Shown here in pieces: positions 54,182 through 61,908 of a DNA stretch of 64,000 bases; position 1 is the stretch's first letter, and each line of letters begins with the position of its first letter. The position numbers were made by a program, and so were the translations under genes. Source of the DNA: Paludibacterium purpuratum (GTDB lineage Bacteria; Pseudomonadota; Gammaproteobacteria; Burkholderiales; Chromobacteriaceae); the NCBI RefSeq assembly GCF_004363805.1, contig NZ_SNZP01000010.1, positions 1 to 64,000 of the forward strand, written 5' to 3'. A model generated the notes under the pieces. It saw nothing but the letters and a program-made list of their open reading frames with translations. It was not told the origin of the DNA and did no database searches.

Positions 54182-54195
54182 ATGATGCAAATCAA
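54182..54195. promoter_or_regulatory. FNR/ANR-like box upstream of nirK
   Basis: On the minus strand TTGAT-TTGC-ATCAT matches the FNR consensus TTGATNNNNATCAA at nine of ten fixed positions. It would switch on nirK when oxygen is low. No fnr-type gene is in the window. Confidence 0.7.
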
Positions 54196-54271
54196 GTATT
54201 TAAAAATAATAGATATGTCAGAAGGGATGGGCGTGAGCGGGGCGATTAGGCACCCCGCCCGCGGTGTTTCG

Positions 54272-55753
54272 TTAGCCGCGCAAGTCGGCGCGTGCGCTGG
54301 AAAAATCGATCTCGCGTAGCGGGATCAGGCGTTGGCGATGCTTCCACTTGTAACCGAGCCAGAAGGCCATAAAGAGCGGAATGCCGATGTAGGTGGCCAA
54401 CACGCCGTTCCAGTCGATCTTGGCGCCGGTAAAGGCGCCGATATTCTGTCCCAGCATGATCAACAGGCACAGCGCAAAGGCAAACAGCGGTCCGAGCGGG
54501 AACCACTTGGCGCGGTACGGCAGTACCGCCAGGTCGCGTCCCTGGGCGATCAAGGCACGGCGGAAACGGTAGTGGCAGACGGCAATGCCCAACCAGGCGA
54601 TGAACCCGGTCATGCCGGCACAGTTGAGTAGCCACATATAGACCTTGCTATCGCCAAAGAGCGAGGTGAGGAAGCACAGCGCGGCCACGGCCGTGGTCAG
54701 GTAGAGCGCATTGCGCGGCACGCCGTTTTTCGACAGGCGGCCAAGCGATGCCGGCGCCATGCCGTTTTGCGCCATGCTGTACAGCATGCGCGTACAGGCG
54801 TAAATCCCCGAATTACCCGCCGACAGCACCGCCGACAGAATCGTGGCGTTGACGACGCTCGCCGCGGCGGCCATGCCGGCGCGCTGGAAGACCAGCGTGA
54901 ACGGGCTGGCGCCGACGTCGCTCATGTCGTTTTTCAGCAGTAGCGGATCGTTGTAGGGCAACAGCAGCCCGACCACCAGGATCGACAGCATGTAAAACAT
55001 CAGGATGCGCCAGAAAATCTGCCGGGCCGCGCGCGGCAGGCTCTTGGCCGGATCTTCCGCCTCGCCGGCCGCCACGCCGATCACTTCGGTGCCCTGATAG
55101 GCGAAGCCCACCACCATCGACACGCTGATGAAGGCGCTCATGCCGCCGACAAAGCCGTTCCCGCTGGCAAAGAATACCGGCAGCCCCGCCGCCAGACCGT
55201 GATAGACCGGTCTCGTCATAATGCCGACAATCATCAGCATGCCGATAGCGACAAAAGCGATGATGGTGATCACTTTGAGTAGCGAGAACCAGTATTCCGC
55301 CTCGCCGAAACCGCGGACGGAGACGATATTGAGCGCCACGATCAACGCCAGCGACAAGGCGCTCCATACCCAGCCCGGCGTATTCGGGAACCAGTAGTGC
55401 ATGATCAGGCCGGCCGCGACCAGTTCGACCGCGATCACGATCGCCCAGTTGAACCAATAGTTCCAACCCAGCGCAAAGCCGAATCCTTGGTCGACGAAGG
55501 TCGAACCATAGGTCTGAAACGAGCCGGTCTGCGGCATATAGGCCGCCATTTCGCCCAGACTGGTCATGAGGAAATACACCATCAGCCCGCATACGGCGTA
55601 GGCTAGCAAGGCGCCGGCCGGGCCCGCCGTGGCGATGGTGGCGCCCGAGGCGAGGAACAGCCCGGTGCCGATTGAGCCGCCGATGGCGATCATGGACAAG
55701 TGGCGCGCGCGTAAGGCGCGCCGCAGTCCGGTAGTGTCTTGATGCTCTTGCAT
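54272..55753 (-). CDS. amino-acid permease, LysP-like (lysine)
   Basis: The product is 493 residues from the ATG at 55753; longer upstream reading lacks support. About 12 membrane helices. APC-family start GLRRALRARHLSMIAIGGSIGTGLFLASGATI closely resembles LysP, as does FALGWNYWFNWAIVIAVELVAAGLIMHYWFP and SVRGFGEAEYWFSLLKV. Lysine is the likely substrate but other basic amino acids are possible. No lysine riboswitch was seen in its leader. Confidence 0.88.
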   Translation of the reverse strand: MQEHQDTTGLRRALRARHLSMIAIGGSIGTGLFLASGATIATAGPAGALLAYAVCGLMVYFLMTSLGEMAAYMPQTGSFQTYGSTFVDQGFGFALGWNYWFNWAIVIAVELVAAGLIMHYWFPNTPGWVWSALSLALIVALNIVSVRGFGEAEYWFSLLKVITIIAFVAIGMLMIVGIMTRPVYHGLAAGLPVFFASGNGFVGGMSAFISVSMVVGFAYQGTEVIGVAAGEAEDPAKSLPRAARQIFWRILMFYMLSILVVGLLLPYNDPLLLKNDMSDVGASPFTLVFQRAGMAAAASVVNATILSAVLSAGNSGIYACTRMLYSMAQNGMAPASLGRLSKNGVPRNALYLTTAVAALCFLTSLFGDSKVYMWLLNCAGMTGFIAWLGIAVCHYRFRRALIAQGRDLAVLPYRAKWFPLGPLFAFALCLLIMLGQNIGAFTGAKIDWNGVLATYIGIPLFMAFWLGYKWKHRQRLIPLREIDFSSARADLRG

Positions 55754-56014
55754 GTTTGAACCCCTGGTCTCCGTTAGGCCGGCGAGATGATCGTCCGGCC
55801 GCGATGAGCCCGCGTACCGTGAACGGCCGCGCGCGTCAGCCGATTGCGCTGTGACGGGCTTCGCTGTTTTTCTTGCGGGGAAAACGACGGCAACCTGCGA
55901 GCAACTCAATCAGATTAGGTTTGTTGTTTTGATTATTTATGCCAAAAAGATGAGAAAATCGGCGAAAGTGCGGTAAAAGTGCTGTTTCTCTGGCGGAAAG
56001 AAATTTATCACAAG

Positions 56015-56617
56015 ATGTGGAACTCTGCAGAAATCAATTTGCATAGACAACTTATCTCAATTATCCAATCGACGGATTGGTTGATGAGCCTGTTGCGGCA
56101 TGCGCGCGAGATGCAGTTGCCTGACTGGTATATTGCCGCCGGCGCCATCCGCAATACGGTCTGGGATCGATTGCACGATTACCCCGGTGGATCTTCCTAT
56201 AGCGATGTCGACCTGATTTACTTTGCCGCGGCGCGCAGCGGGTCTGGCGGGGATCGCGCCATCGAAGCGTGTCTGAATCGCGCGACGCCGGGCTTTGTCT
56301 GGGAAGTCGTCAACCAGGCGCGCGTGCACGAATGGTACGAGCAAGATTTCGGCGTGCCCCTGCGCCCATTGCTTTCCAGCGAGGACGGCATGAGCTTCTG
56401 GCCCGAAACGGCCACGGCCGTCGGGGTACGGCTTGAAGACGACGATAGCCTGACGATCGCCGCGCCACTGGGACTACAGGATTTGTTCGATTTGCGGCTG
56501 CGTTGGAACGATCGTCAGGCCAGCTACGAGATCTTCCAACGGCGTGTTGAAAAGAAATGCTTCCTCGCACGCTGGCCTAGGCTAACGCTCGTGGATCAAC
56601 CTCGACGGCACGGGTAG
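56015..56617 (+). CDS. nucleotidyltransferase-like protein
   Basis: The product is about 200 residues from the ATG at 56015; GTG at 55979 would add 12 residues. Motif WYIAAGAIRNTVWDRLH followed by SYSDVDLIYF gives the G-x-x-x-N and D-x-D elements of the nucleotidyltransferase superfamily (DUF925-type). Role unknown. It converges with the T3SS translocon block with a 22-base overlap of gene ends. Confidence 0.72.
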   Translation: MWNSAEINLHRQLISIIQSTDWLMSLLRHAREMQLPDWYIAAGAIRNTVWDRLHDYPGGSSYSDVDLIYFAAARSGSGGDRAIEACLNRATPGFVWEVVNQARVHEWYEQDFGVPLRPLLSSEDGMSFWPETATAVGVRLEDDDSLTIAAPLGLQDLFDLRLRWNDRQASYEIFQRRVEKKCFLARWPRLTLVDQPRRHG

Positions 56618-56985
56618 CGCAGCCACTGGTCGCCATCGATTTCCACCGGCACGGCGCCCTCGGCCAGCATGACCCGCGCCAGCCGTTCATGCTTTTGGTC
56701 GAGGGCCGGATCTTCGGGGGCGGCGAGTATCAGCGCGTCGATGCTGTCGAGCACCGGCACGGCGGCGACGATCTGTCGAAGCCATGTCATCAGCGACTGC
56801 AGCGCCCGGCCGTCGCTCTGGCTGGCGCGGAAGTCGCAGAGGATCAGCCGCCCCCCTTCCTGGCGATAGGTCAGGCTAAAGTGCGCGGTCTCGACGCGGT
56901 AGCCGAGTAGGAAATCGCTACCGAGAAAATATTCGGTCTGCGGTACTAGGCCCCGCGTCTGCAAATAGCGGCCGACATCGTCCAT
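56596..56985 (-). CDS. T3SS accessory/regulatory protein, SseE-position, LcrR-like
   Basis: The product is 129 residues, alpha/beta, starting MDDVGRYLQTRGLVPQTEYFLG and containing HFSLTYRQEGGRLILCDFRASQSDGRALQSLMTWLRQIVA. By position, right after the sseD-like gene, and by length it corresponds to SPI-2 sseE (about 137). The pattern (short helix, RGLV, aromatic strands, then a helical domain) resembles the LcrR/PcrR family by eye. Either way it is probably a cytoplasmic chaperone or regulator of translocator export. Confidence 0.5.
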   Translation of the reverse strand: MDDVGRYLQTRGLVPQTEYFLGSDFLLGYRVETAHFSLTYRQEGGRLILCDFRASQSDGRALQSLMTWLRQIVAAVPVLDSIDALILAAPEDPALDQKHERLARVMLAEGAVPVEIDGDQWLRYPCRRG

Positions 56986-56997
56986 GGCGAGCGACCG

Positions 56998-57603
56998 TTA
57001 CGATAGTTTGACCGCGCTTCCGACTTGGCTGAGCAAATCGACCAGGGTGTGCTGGGTACGATGCAATGCCTGCAGGATCTGTTTTGCATCCTCCTCCGAC
57101 ATCCGCATTTCGCCGTGACTCTGATCGGCCATTTTTCCCTGATACTCCGCTTGGGCCAGGAGCTGCTGGCTCTGTCTATCCTGCTCCGCCGTCGCGGCGG
57201 CGGAGGATTGTTTCATGAACTCCCCCGTCGACTGTAGCGTGGGGCTCACCTGCTGAGCGGCGTTGCGCAGGCTTTTCGGCCCCGCGCTCATACCTGCGCC
57301 GAGAATGCCGCCGCCCATGCCGAGCACACCGGCGCCCATACCGGCAAACGCACGGCTGCGGGTGGCCTCGCAGGTTTTATCGGCCGCCTCCAGTTTTTGC
57401 TGGAAGCTTGCGCCGTTTAATTCGATCTGACTGACGCGTAATAGCGACTCCATTTCTTTGTTGGTTTTGAATAGCTCCAGAAAATGGGCCATCAGTTTTT
57501 CCAACAGGATATAGACAGAGCCTAAGTTGGGGTTGTCTTGCCACGGCGTGTCGTGCGCTGAGGAAGGTGCGCTCGCAGGCGGGGTGTTCAATGGTTCGAT
57601 CAT
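56998..57603 (-). CDS. sctB: T3SS minor translocator SctB (SseD/EspB-like)
   Basis: The predicted product is 201 residues (SseD about 195). The sequence has a proline/serine-rich N-terminus, a Gly/Met-rich hydrophobic stretch at about 88-110 (FAGMGAGVLGMGGGILGAGMSAG) and Gln/Ala-rich coiled coil beyond. Such proteins join SctE in the host membrane pore. It follows sctE, as sseD follows sseC. Confidence 0.78.
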   Translation of the reverse strand: MIEPLNTPPASAPSSAHDTPWQDNPNLGSVYILLEKLMAHFLELFKTNKEMESLLRVSQIELNGASFQQKLEAADKTCEATRSRAFAGMGAGVLGMGGGILGAGMSAGPKSLRNAAQQVSPTLQSTGEFMKQSSAAATAEQDRQSQQLLAQAEYQGKMADQSHGEMRMSEEDAKQILQALHRTQHTLVDLLSQVGSAVKLS

Positions 57604-57624
57604 GACGATAGCTCCAGAAGAAGT

Positions 57625-58590
57625 TCAACGTGCATCAATGACCATGCGTTGTGCTGCGCCTAGGTCGTTGAGCGCTTTTAAGCCCTTTTGTTGTATTTGG
57701 CCGGCTTGTTTTATCTTGTCCTGGATATCGTCGTTCAGGACGGCGGTGTCGTCTTTGTACAGACGTATCCAGGTATCGAAGAGGCCCATGTGGGCGGATA
57801 GGGTGGCGATCTCCTTTTGCAGTTCGGCCCGCTGGAGACCGATGGCGCTTTGGCCGACGCCGTTGGCGCCGGAGACGGCGGAGACGGCCCCTCGCTTGAC
57901 GGCATTGAGCACGCCGCGACCCAAGCCGAAGCCGATGACGTCGAATGCCAGCTCCACTTTGCCGGCCGCGTCATAGACTTTTTGCGCCGTTTTATCGTCG
58001 GGATTGACGAGCAGCGCGGTGGCGGCCGCGGCTTTGACGATGCTAGCCGTGCCGCCCGCCAAGTCGGCGATGCCGCTGACGACGTTGCCGGTGAGGACTT
58101 TGGCAATGCCGATCACGATTTTGGACGCGGCGATGACCCAGTCGAAAACCACGTTGAGAATGCCGGCCTTTTGAGCTTTCTTTTGATCCTCCTGCGCTTT
58201 GGCGATTTTTTCGTTCAACTCGTCGCTTTGTTTCGAGCGCAGGGTTTTGACGGCATCGACGATTTGCTGCTGGCCATCGGCGGACACCTCGGCCAATTTC
58301 AGTTGGCTGCTGCTGGCGTTCAAGGTGATGGTCGCCATGAGTTCCGCCACCGATTTCAAGCCGGATTGTTTGACGCTCGGCGGCAGGCCCGCACGCTCGA
58401 CCAGTCGCTGGAGAGACTGATCCGCCTCTTGCGCCGTGACTTGGCGGCGCGGTGCGGGTGGGCGGCCGAGCGAATCGTCGGCAGCAGGCCGCAAGCCAGG
58501 CGACGGCGCTTTGTGCACGGGGGGCGTGCTTGGGGCCGGGGCGGGCGACCAGCACGGACTTGGCAGGGCGGGCGATAAAGCAATGGTCAT
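57625..58590 (-). CDS. sctE: T3SS major translocator SctE (SseC/YopB-like)
   Basis: The product is 321 residues from the ATG at 58590 (GAGAGGAGTG before it); longer frame overlaps the chaperone gene. The disordered N-terminus is proline-rich. Two hydrophobic hairpin regions lie at about 150-195 (AGILNVVFDWVIAASKIVIGIAKVLTGNVVSGIADLAGG) and 215-245 (VELAFDVIGFGLGRGVLNAV), as in YopB/SseC pore proteins; coiled coil flanks them. It overlaps its chaperone gene by 4 bases. Somewhat shorter than SseC (484). Confidence 0.85.
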   Translation of the reverse strand: MTIALSPALPSPCWSPAPAPSTPPVHKAPSPGLRPAADDSLGRPPAPRRQVTAQEADQSLQRLVERAGLPPSVKQSGLKSVAELMATITLNASSSQLKLAEVSADGQQQIVDAVKTLRSKQSDELNEKIAKAQEDQKKAQKAGILNVVFDWVIAASKIVIGIAKVLTGNVVSGIADLAGGTASIVKAAAATALLVNPDDKTAQKVYDAAGKVELAFDVIGFGLGRGVLNAVKRGAVSAVSGANGVGQSAIGLQRAELQKEIATLSAHMGLFDTWIRLYKDDTAVLNDDIQDKIKQAGQIQQKGLKALNDLGAAQRMVIDAR

Positions 58591-59042
58591 GGGCACTCCT
58601 CTCGGCAAAGGTCGAGCATCTGCCGGGCTTTTTGTTTCAACGCTTGGTGTTGGGGCTTGCTCGCGCACAACGCGAGTACCGTGTCGAACGCCAGACGGGC
58701 CGATGCGTGTTGCTTGAGCACGTGCAAACTGAGTCCGGCGAAATAGGCGGAGCGGGGATCCTCCATGCACAGCTTTGCCGACTGGCTGAAGCTGTGTATG
58801 GCTTCTTCGTGCTCGCCCAATCGCTGGCAAGTGAGGCCCAGCGCCAGCCAATAATCGAATTGCCAGTGACTGAGCCGGGTCAACAGCACGAGCGGTTTTT
58901 TTGCCCCGGCAAAGTCTTGGCGTTCGAAAAGCTGACAGGCACTGGCATATACCGTATCCAGATCGGCCGGATCGATGTCCAGCAACGCTTGCAGCGTGAC
59001 GCCTTGATGTAAGTACTCGGCGAGTGTGGCTGTGGTCCGCAT
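58587..59042 (-). CDS. T3SS translocator chaperone, SycD/LcrH-type (SscA)
   Basis: The product is 151 residues (SscA 157). Three TPR repeats are visible (VYASACQLFERQDFAGAKKPLVLLTRL, FDYWLALGLTCQRLGEHEEAIHSFSQSAKL, PRSAYFAGLSLHVLKQHASARLAFDTVLAL), the hallmark of class II chaperones that bind the two translocators. It lies between the filament-type gene and sctE, as sscA does. Confidence 0.9.
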   Translation of the reverse strand: MRTTATLAEYLHQGVTLQALLDIDPADLDTVYASACQLFERQDFAGAKKPLVLLTRLSHWQFDYWLALGLTCQRLGEHEEAIHSFSQSAKLCMEDPRSAYFAGLSLHVLKQHASARLAFDTVLALCASKPQHQALKQKARQMLDLCREECP

Positions 59043-59063
59043 GAGAGGCGCTCCCCGACAAAG

Positions 59064-59678
59064 TCAGCTGCAGTTTCGAATGATCCCGCTGACGTTCTCC
59101 CCACAGGATTTGATGGCATTGGAAGCGGCTTGGAAGGCGTTGTTGTAGTTGCTCAAATACGTCTGGGCTTTGGCGGTCAACCGGTTCGACATGGAACTCG
59201 CCTGTTCTTTGGCCATCTCGAGCGCGCTTCTAATACGATCCAGCTCGGCATAGCTGAGATCTTTGCCTTTTTCTTTGCCGATCGATTTCAAGTACTCATT
59301 CAGGGACATGTCGACCACCTTGCCGTCTTTATCTTTTGCGCTGACCTTGAGTCCGTTGGCATCAAAGAACGCGTCGATGCCCGGGGGGAGGTCGCCTGTG
59401 TCCTTGGCGGGGTTGGCCATGCCTTTTTGCAGTGCGAGCAACTCCGCGGCCTTTTCGCCTGCGCCGCGGGCTAGCGTGTTTTGCGCGTCGATTAGATCGT
59501 TGAGCTGCTCCATCGAAACCTGATTGAGTTCTGCCGCCTGCTGCATGATTTTGGCGTAAAGCAGAAAGGGGTTGAGCATGCCCCTGGCGCCTGGATAGCC
59601 ATTGGCCCAGGGGGAGCTTGCTTCTGTTTGCAAGCGGCTAGGGGCGAGATTCGGCTGGTTGGAAACGGCGGTTGCCAT
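59064..59678 (-). CDS. T3SS filament/translocator protein, SseB/EspA-like, copy 1
   Basis: The predicted product is 204 residues from the ATG at 59678 (AAGGAGGAGAAA before it). The sequence has helices flanking a central segment (GIDAFFDANGLKVSAKDKDGKVVDMSLNEYLKSIG) and a C-terminal coiled coil (KEQASSMSNRLTAKAQTYLSNYNNAFQAASNAIKS) as in EspA/SseB, which form a sheath on the needle tip. SseB is 196 residues. Order sseA-sseB-sscA-sseC-sseD is kept. A second copy is at 60103. Confidence 0.78.
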   Translation of the reverse strand: MATAVSNQPNLAPSRLQTEASSPWANGYPGARGMLNPFLLYAKIMQQAAELNQVSMEQLNDLIDAQNTLARGAGEKAAELLALQKGMANPAKDTGDLPPGIDAFFDANGLKVSAKDKDGKVVDMSLNEYLKSIGKEKGKDLSYAELDRIRSALEMAKEQASSMSNRLTAKAQTYLSNYNNAFQAASNAIKSCGENVSGIIRNCS

Positions 59679-59703
59679 GGTTTCTCCTCCTTGAGAGGCT
59701 CGG

Positions 59704-60036
59704 TTAAAGGTAAGTGCGCCGGATGGCGGCTTGACTTGCGACGGGCGTCGCACAAGACGTTGGCGGCTGTTCTTCGGTCGGTGGGCGTGCCTGTTGCCGC
59801 AAACGTGACATCGTTTTCTCCATGCGCTGGCGCATGGGCTCCCAATCGCTTGTCGCCAGCTTTTCCAGTTGTTGCAGTGCCGTCCTGGCTTTAGGGTCGG
59901 TCTGGGCGCGTTGCGTCAAGGATTCGATCTCGCGTTGCAACGCATGCACCTCTTTGATGCGCTCGGCCAGTTCGGTTTGATTGGCTTGCGTGATGCGAAG
60001 CCAGTCCTGCGAAGGGGGGGCTGCGGGAGAAGACAT
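59704..60036 (-). CDS. SseA-like chaperone, copy 1
   Basis: The product is 110 residues (SseA 108). Mostly a coiled coil (ELAERIKEVHALQREIESLTQRAQTDPKARTALQQLEKLA) with an ending QAAIRRTYL. SseA chaperones SseB and SseD in SPI-2. It lies 25 bases before the SseB-like copy 1, the SPI-2 order. ATG at 60036 is preferred (GGAG upstream). Confidence 0.72.
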   Translation of the reverse strand: MSSPAAPPSQDWLRITQANQTELAERIKEVHALQREIESLTQRAQTDPKARTALQQLEKLATSDWEPMRQRMEKTMSRLRQQARPPTEEQPPTSCATPVASQAAIRRTYL

Positions 60037-60102
60037 ACGCAAACTCCACGATGAATGCATGCTGAACGTCGGGCGCGCCGTGGCGCGCCCGGGTGCGATG
60101 GA

Positions 60103-60669
60103 TCAAGCCTTCAAGGCAGGCAAGCCATTTGGCGCGAGGAGCAGGATCTTGCTCAAATCTCGGAGCGTGCTGGCGACATCGAGGAAGTACTGGGCGCCAG
60201 CCAGGATTTTCCCGCCTTGGTCGCCTTCGGCCGCCTTCGCCAGCGCGGCCTGAATGTTCTTGAGTTGCGCCTCGTCGAGGTTCTTGCCATCCGGGTGGCC
60301 AATCGATTTCAGATAGCTGTCGATCGTCATGTCGCCATTGATCTTGATGCCGCTCTTGGTGAGATAGGCGCGCGTATCGGTTGGCAGATCGCTTTGCGCA
60401 TCGGCCTTATCCATCTTGCCGAGCTGGGCGGCGATGCGCTCGGCATGCGGTTTGGCCTCCGCCATCGGTAGCTTGACGGCGAGCAGGGTGGTGAGCCCTT
60501 TCAACACCTGCTTGCCAAATTCGATCAGCGGCGAAATGAAGTTGTCCATCACCGTCTTGACGATGTTGCCGAGTCGCTCCATCAACGAGGGCGATGCGGT
60601 CTTCTCTACTTCCGACGCCGCTGCGAGCGGTGCCGGGGCGGCGGAGCGAATGGTTAGCGGGTCTGTCAT
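60103..60669 (-). CDS. T3SS filament/translocator protein, SseB/EspA-like, copy 2
   Basis: The product is 188 residues with AGGAGA before the ATG. Residues 95-150 (TRAYLTKSGIKINGDMTIDSYLKSIGHPDGKNLDEAQLKNIQAALAKA) align with copy 1 around SLNEYLKSIG and the following acidic helix. The N-terminal half is more hydrophobic (LGNIVKTVMDNFISPLIEFGKQVLKGLTTLLAV) and differs from copy 1. A second filament subunit, tip protein or specialised translocator is possible. Confidence 0.65.
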   Translation of the reverse strand: MTDPLTIRSAAPAPLAAASEVEKTASPSLMERLGNIVKTVMDNFISPLIEFGKQVLKGLTTLLAVKLPMAEAKPHAERIAAQLGKMDKADAQSDLPTDTRAYLTKSGIKINGDMTIDSYLKSIGHPDGKNLDEAQLKNIQAALAKAAEGDQGGKILAGAQYFLDVASTLRDLSKILLLAPNGLPALKA

Positions 60670-60691
60670 GCGGTTCTCCTACTGTGGGTGG

Positions 60692-60991
60692 TCAAAGGAA
60701 GGTGGGGCGAATGGCCCGCCGAAGCGTCTTGGCGGCGGGCGGTTTCGGTAACTGCTCAGCGAGTTGTTGCAGCGCTGCCAATAAATGTTTCTGCTCTTTC
60801 CCCCAGGGGCCTTGCGTCTGTGCTTCGAGCGCCAGGAGGGCTGCACGGGCCTGGGGATCATTTTTTGCGCGAGCGAGTAGCGCTTCGATTTCCTGTTTCA
60901 TTTGCTGAGCGTGGCGCACCTTTGGAATAAGTGCGGCCTGGGCCTGTTGGGCGAGGCGTAGCGTTTCTTGCTGCGCACAAACCGATGACAT
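60692..60991 (-). CDS. SseA-like chaperone, copy 2
   Basis: The product is 99 residues, coiled coil (RHAQQMKQEIEALLARAKNDPQARAALLALE), and ends LRRAIRPTFL, much like copy 1 (AAIRRTYL); the shared segment DP-ARxAL-LE lies in the same place. AGGAAA before the ATG. It precedes SseB-like copy 2 by 22 bases and starts the block, 245 bases from the divergent SMC operon. Confidence 0.7.
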   Translation of the reverse strand: MSSVCAQQETLRLAQQAQAALIPKVRHAQQMKQEIEALLARAKNDPQARAALLALEAQTQGPWGKEQKHLLAALQQLAEQLPKPPAAKTLRRAIRPTFL

Positions 60992-61236
60992 GGCGATTTC
61001 CTGTGGCTGGTTGGGATGGGGTGATGCTAAGCCAGGTCATCGCGAGGCGATTTGGGATATTGACGCCGGAATTTTGTTTTTTGCATGCGCCCGCTTTGAT
61101 AGCTCAATCACGGAAAGGGCTGTCGGATCGCCGCTTTTTTCAGTGGATCGGCATGAATTGGTGGATATTTTTAGACTATGGGATAATTGCCGCCGAATCG
61201 GCTGACCCGACATGATTCCTTCCCGCTTTGGATTCC

Positions 61237-61908
61237 ATGGATATAGAACTCAAGACTTTGACCGCGCGCCTCTTGGCGCATCGCGTGGTGAACCGCGGCG
61301 ATCCGCTGGCGCGCCGTGCGCTGCTGGACGACATCTTCCGCCATGAACTGGATCGCCGGCTGGCGGAAGTCGGATTGCGCCTGGTGGAAAACCCCTATGC
61401 CGAGCATATCGCCGTCACCTTGCTGCCGCCGATGATGGAACCGGTGTTCGGCGCGGACGACAGCTGGCTCAACAATAATCTCGGTTTACCGCGCGATGGC
61501 GTGGCGCTGTTGGTGATCCTGTGGGCGCAGATCATCCTGCCCAAGCGCGAGCGCCAGATCGCGCGCGTCGAGGCGGGGCACGAGAATCAGAGCGATATGT
61601 TCGGTGCGCAAAAGCCGCTGGAGACGGGGGAGACGGTATCGACCGGCGTTTCGGAAGATGCGCTGTACGCCGATTTCGGCAAGGCGCTGGGCGGCCGTAC
61701 CCGTTTCAACGCCAACCTGGGCCGTTTGGCCAACCTGGGGTTTGTCGTGCGTCGCAACCGCATGCTGCTGGAAGGACCGATGCTGGATTTGATGATTGAT
61801 TACAGCCAGATGGCACCACGCATTATCGAGGGTGCGCTGGCCGACGTGCTGGGGCGGCGCCAGGCGCTGGCACCCGATGGCGCGGCCGACGGGATGGAGG
61901 CGCGCTGA
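61237..61908 (+). CDS. MksE/JetB-type SMC-accessory winged-helix protein
   Basis: The predicted product is 223 residues from the ATG at 61237 (TTG at 61230-region start is less likely). It looks like a KITE-type tandem winged helix: DIFRHELDRRLAEVGLRLVENPYAEHIAV, then GVALLVILWAQIILPKRER and RFNANLGRLANLGFVVRRNRMLLEGPMLDLMID. Directly followed by an SMC ATPase (overlapping by one base), so it fits the MksE/JetB role of condensin-like MksBEF or Wadjet systems. The family itself is inferred. Confidence 0.7.
   Translation: MDIELKTLTARLLAHRVVNRGDPLARRALLDDIFRHELDRRLAEVGLRLVENPYAEHIAVTLLPPMMEPVFGADDSWLNNNLGLPRDGVALLVILWAQIILPKRERQIARVEAGHENQSDMFGAQKPLETGETVSTGVSEDALYADFGKALGGRTRFNANLGRLANLGFVVRRNRMLLEGPMLDLMIDYSQMAPRIIEGALADVLGRRQALAPDGAADGMEAR

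Noticed and set aside
55754-56014. Lysine riboswitch in the leader of the LysP-like gene
   Set aside because: No lysine-box architecture or long paired leader could be found; no terminator hairpin before the start.
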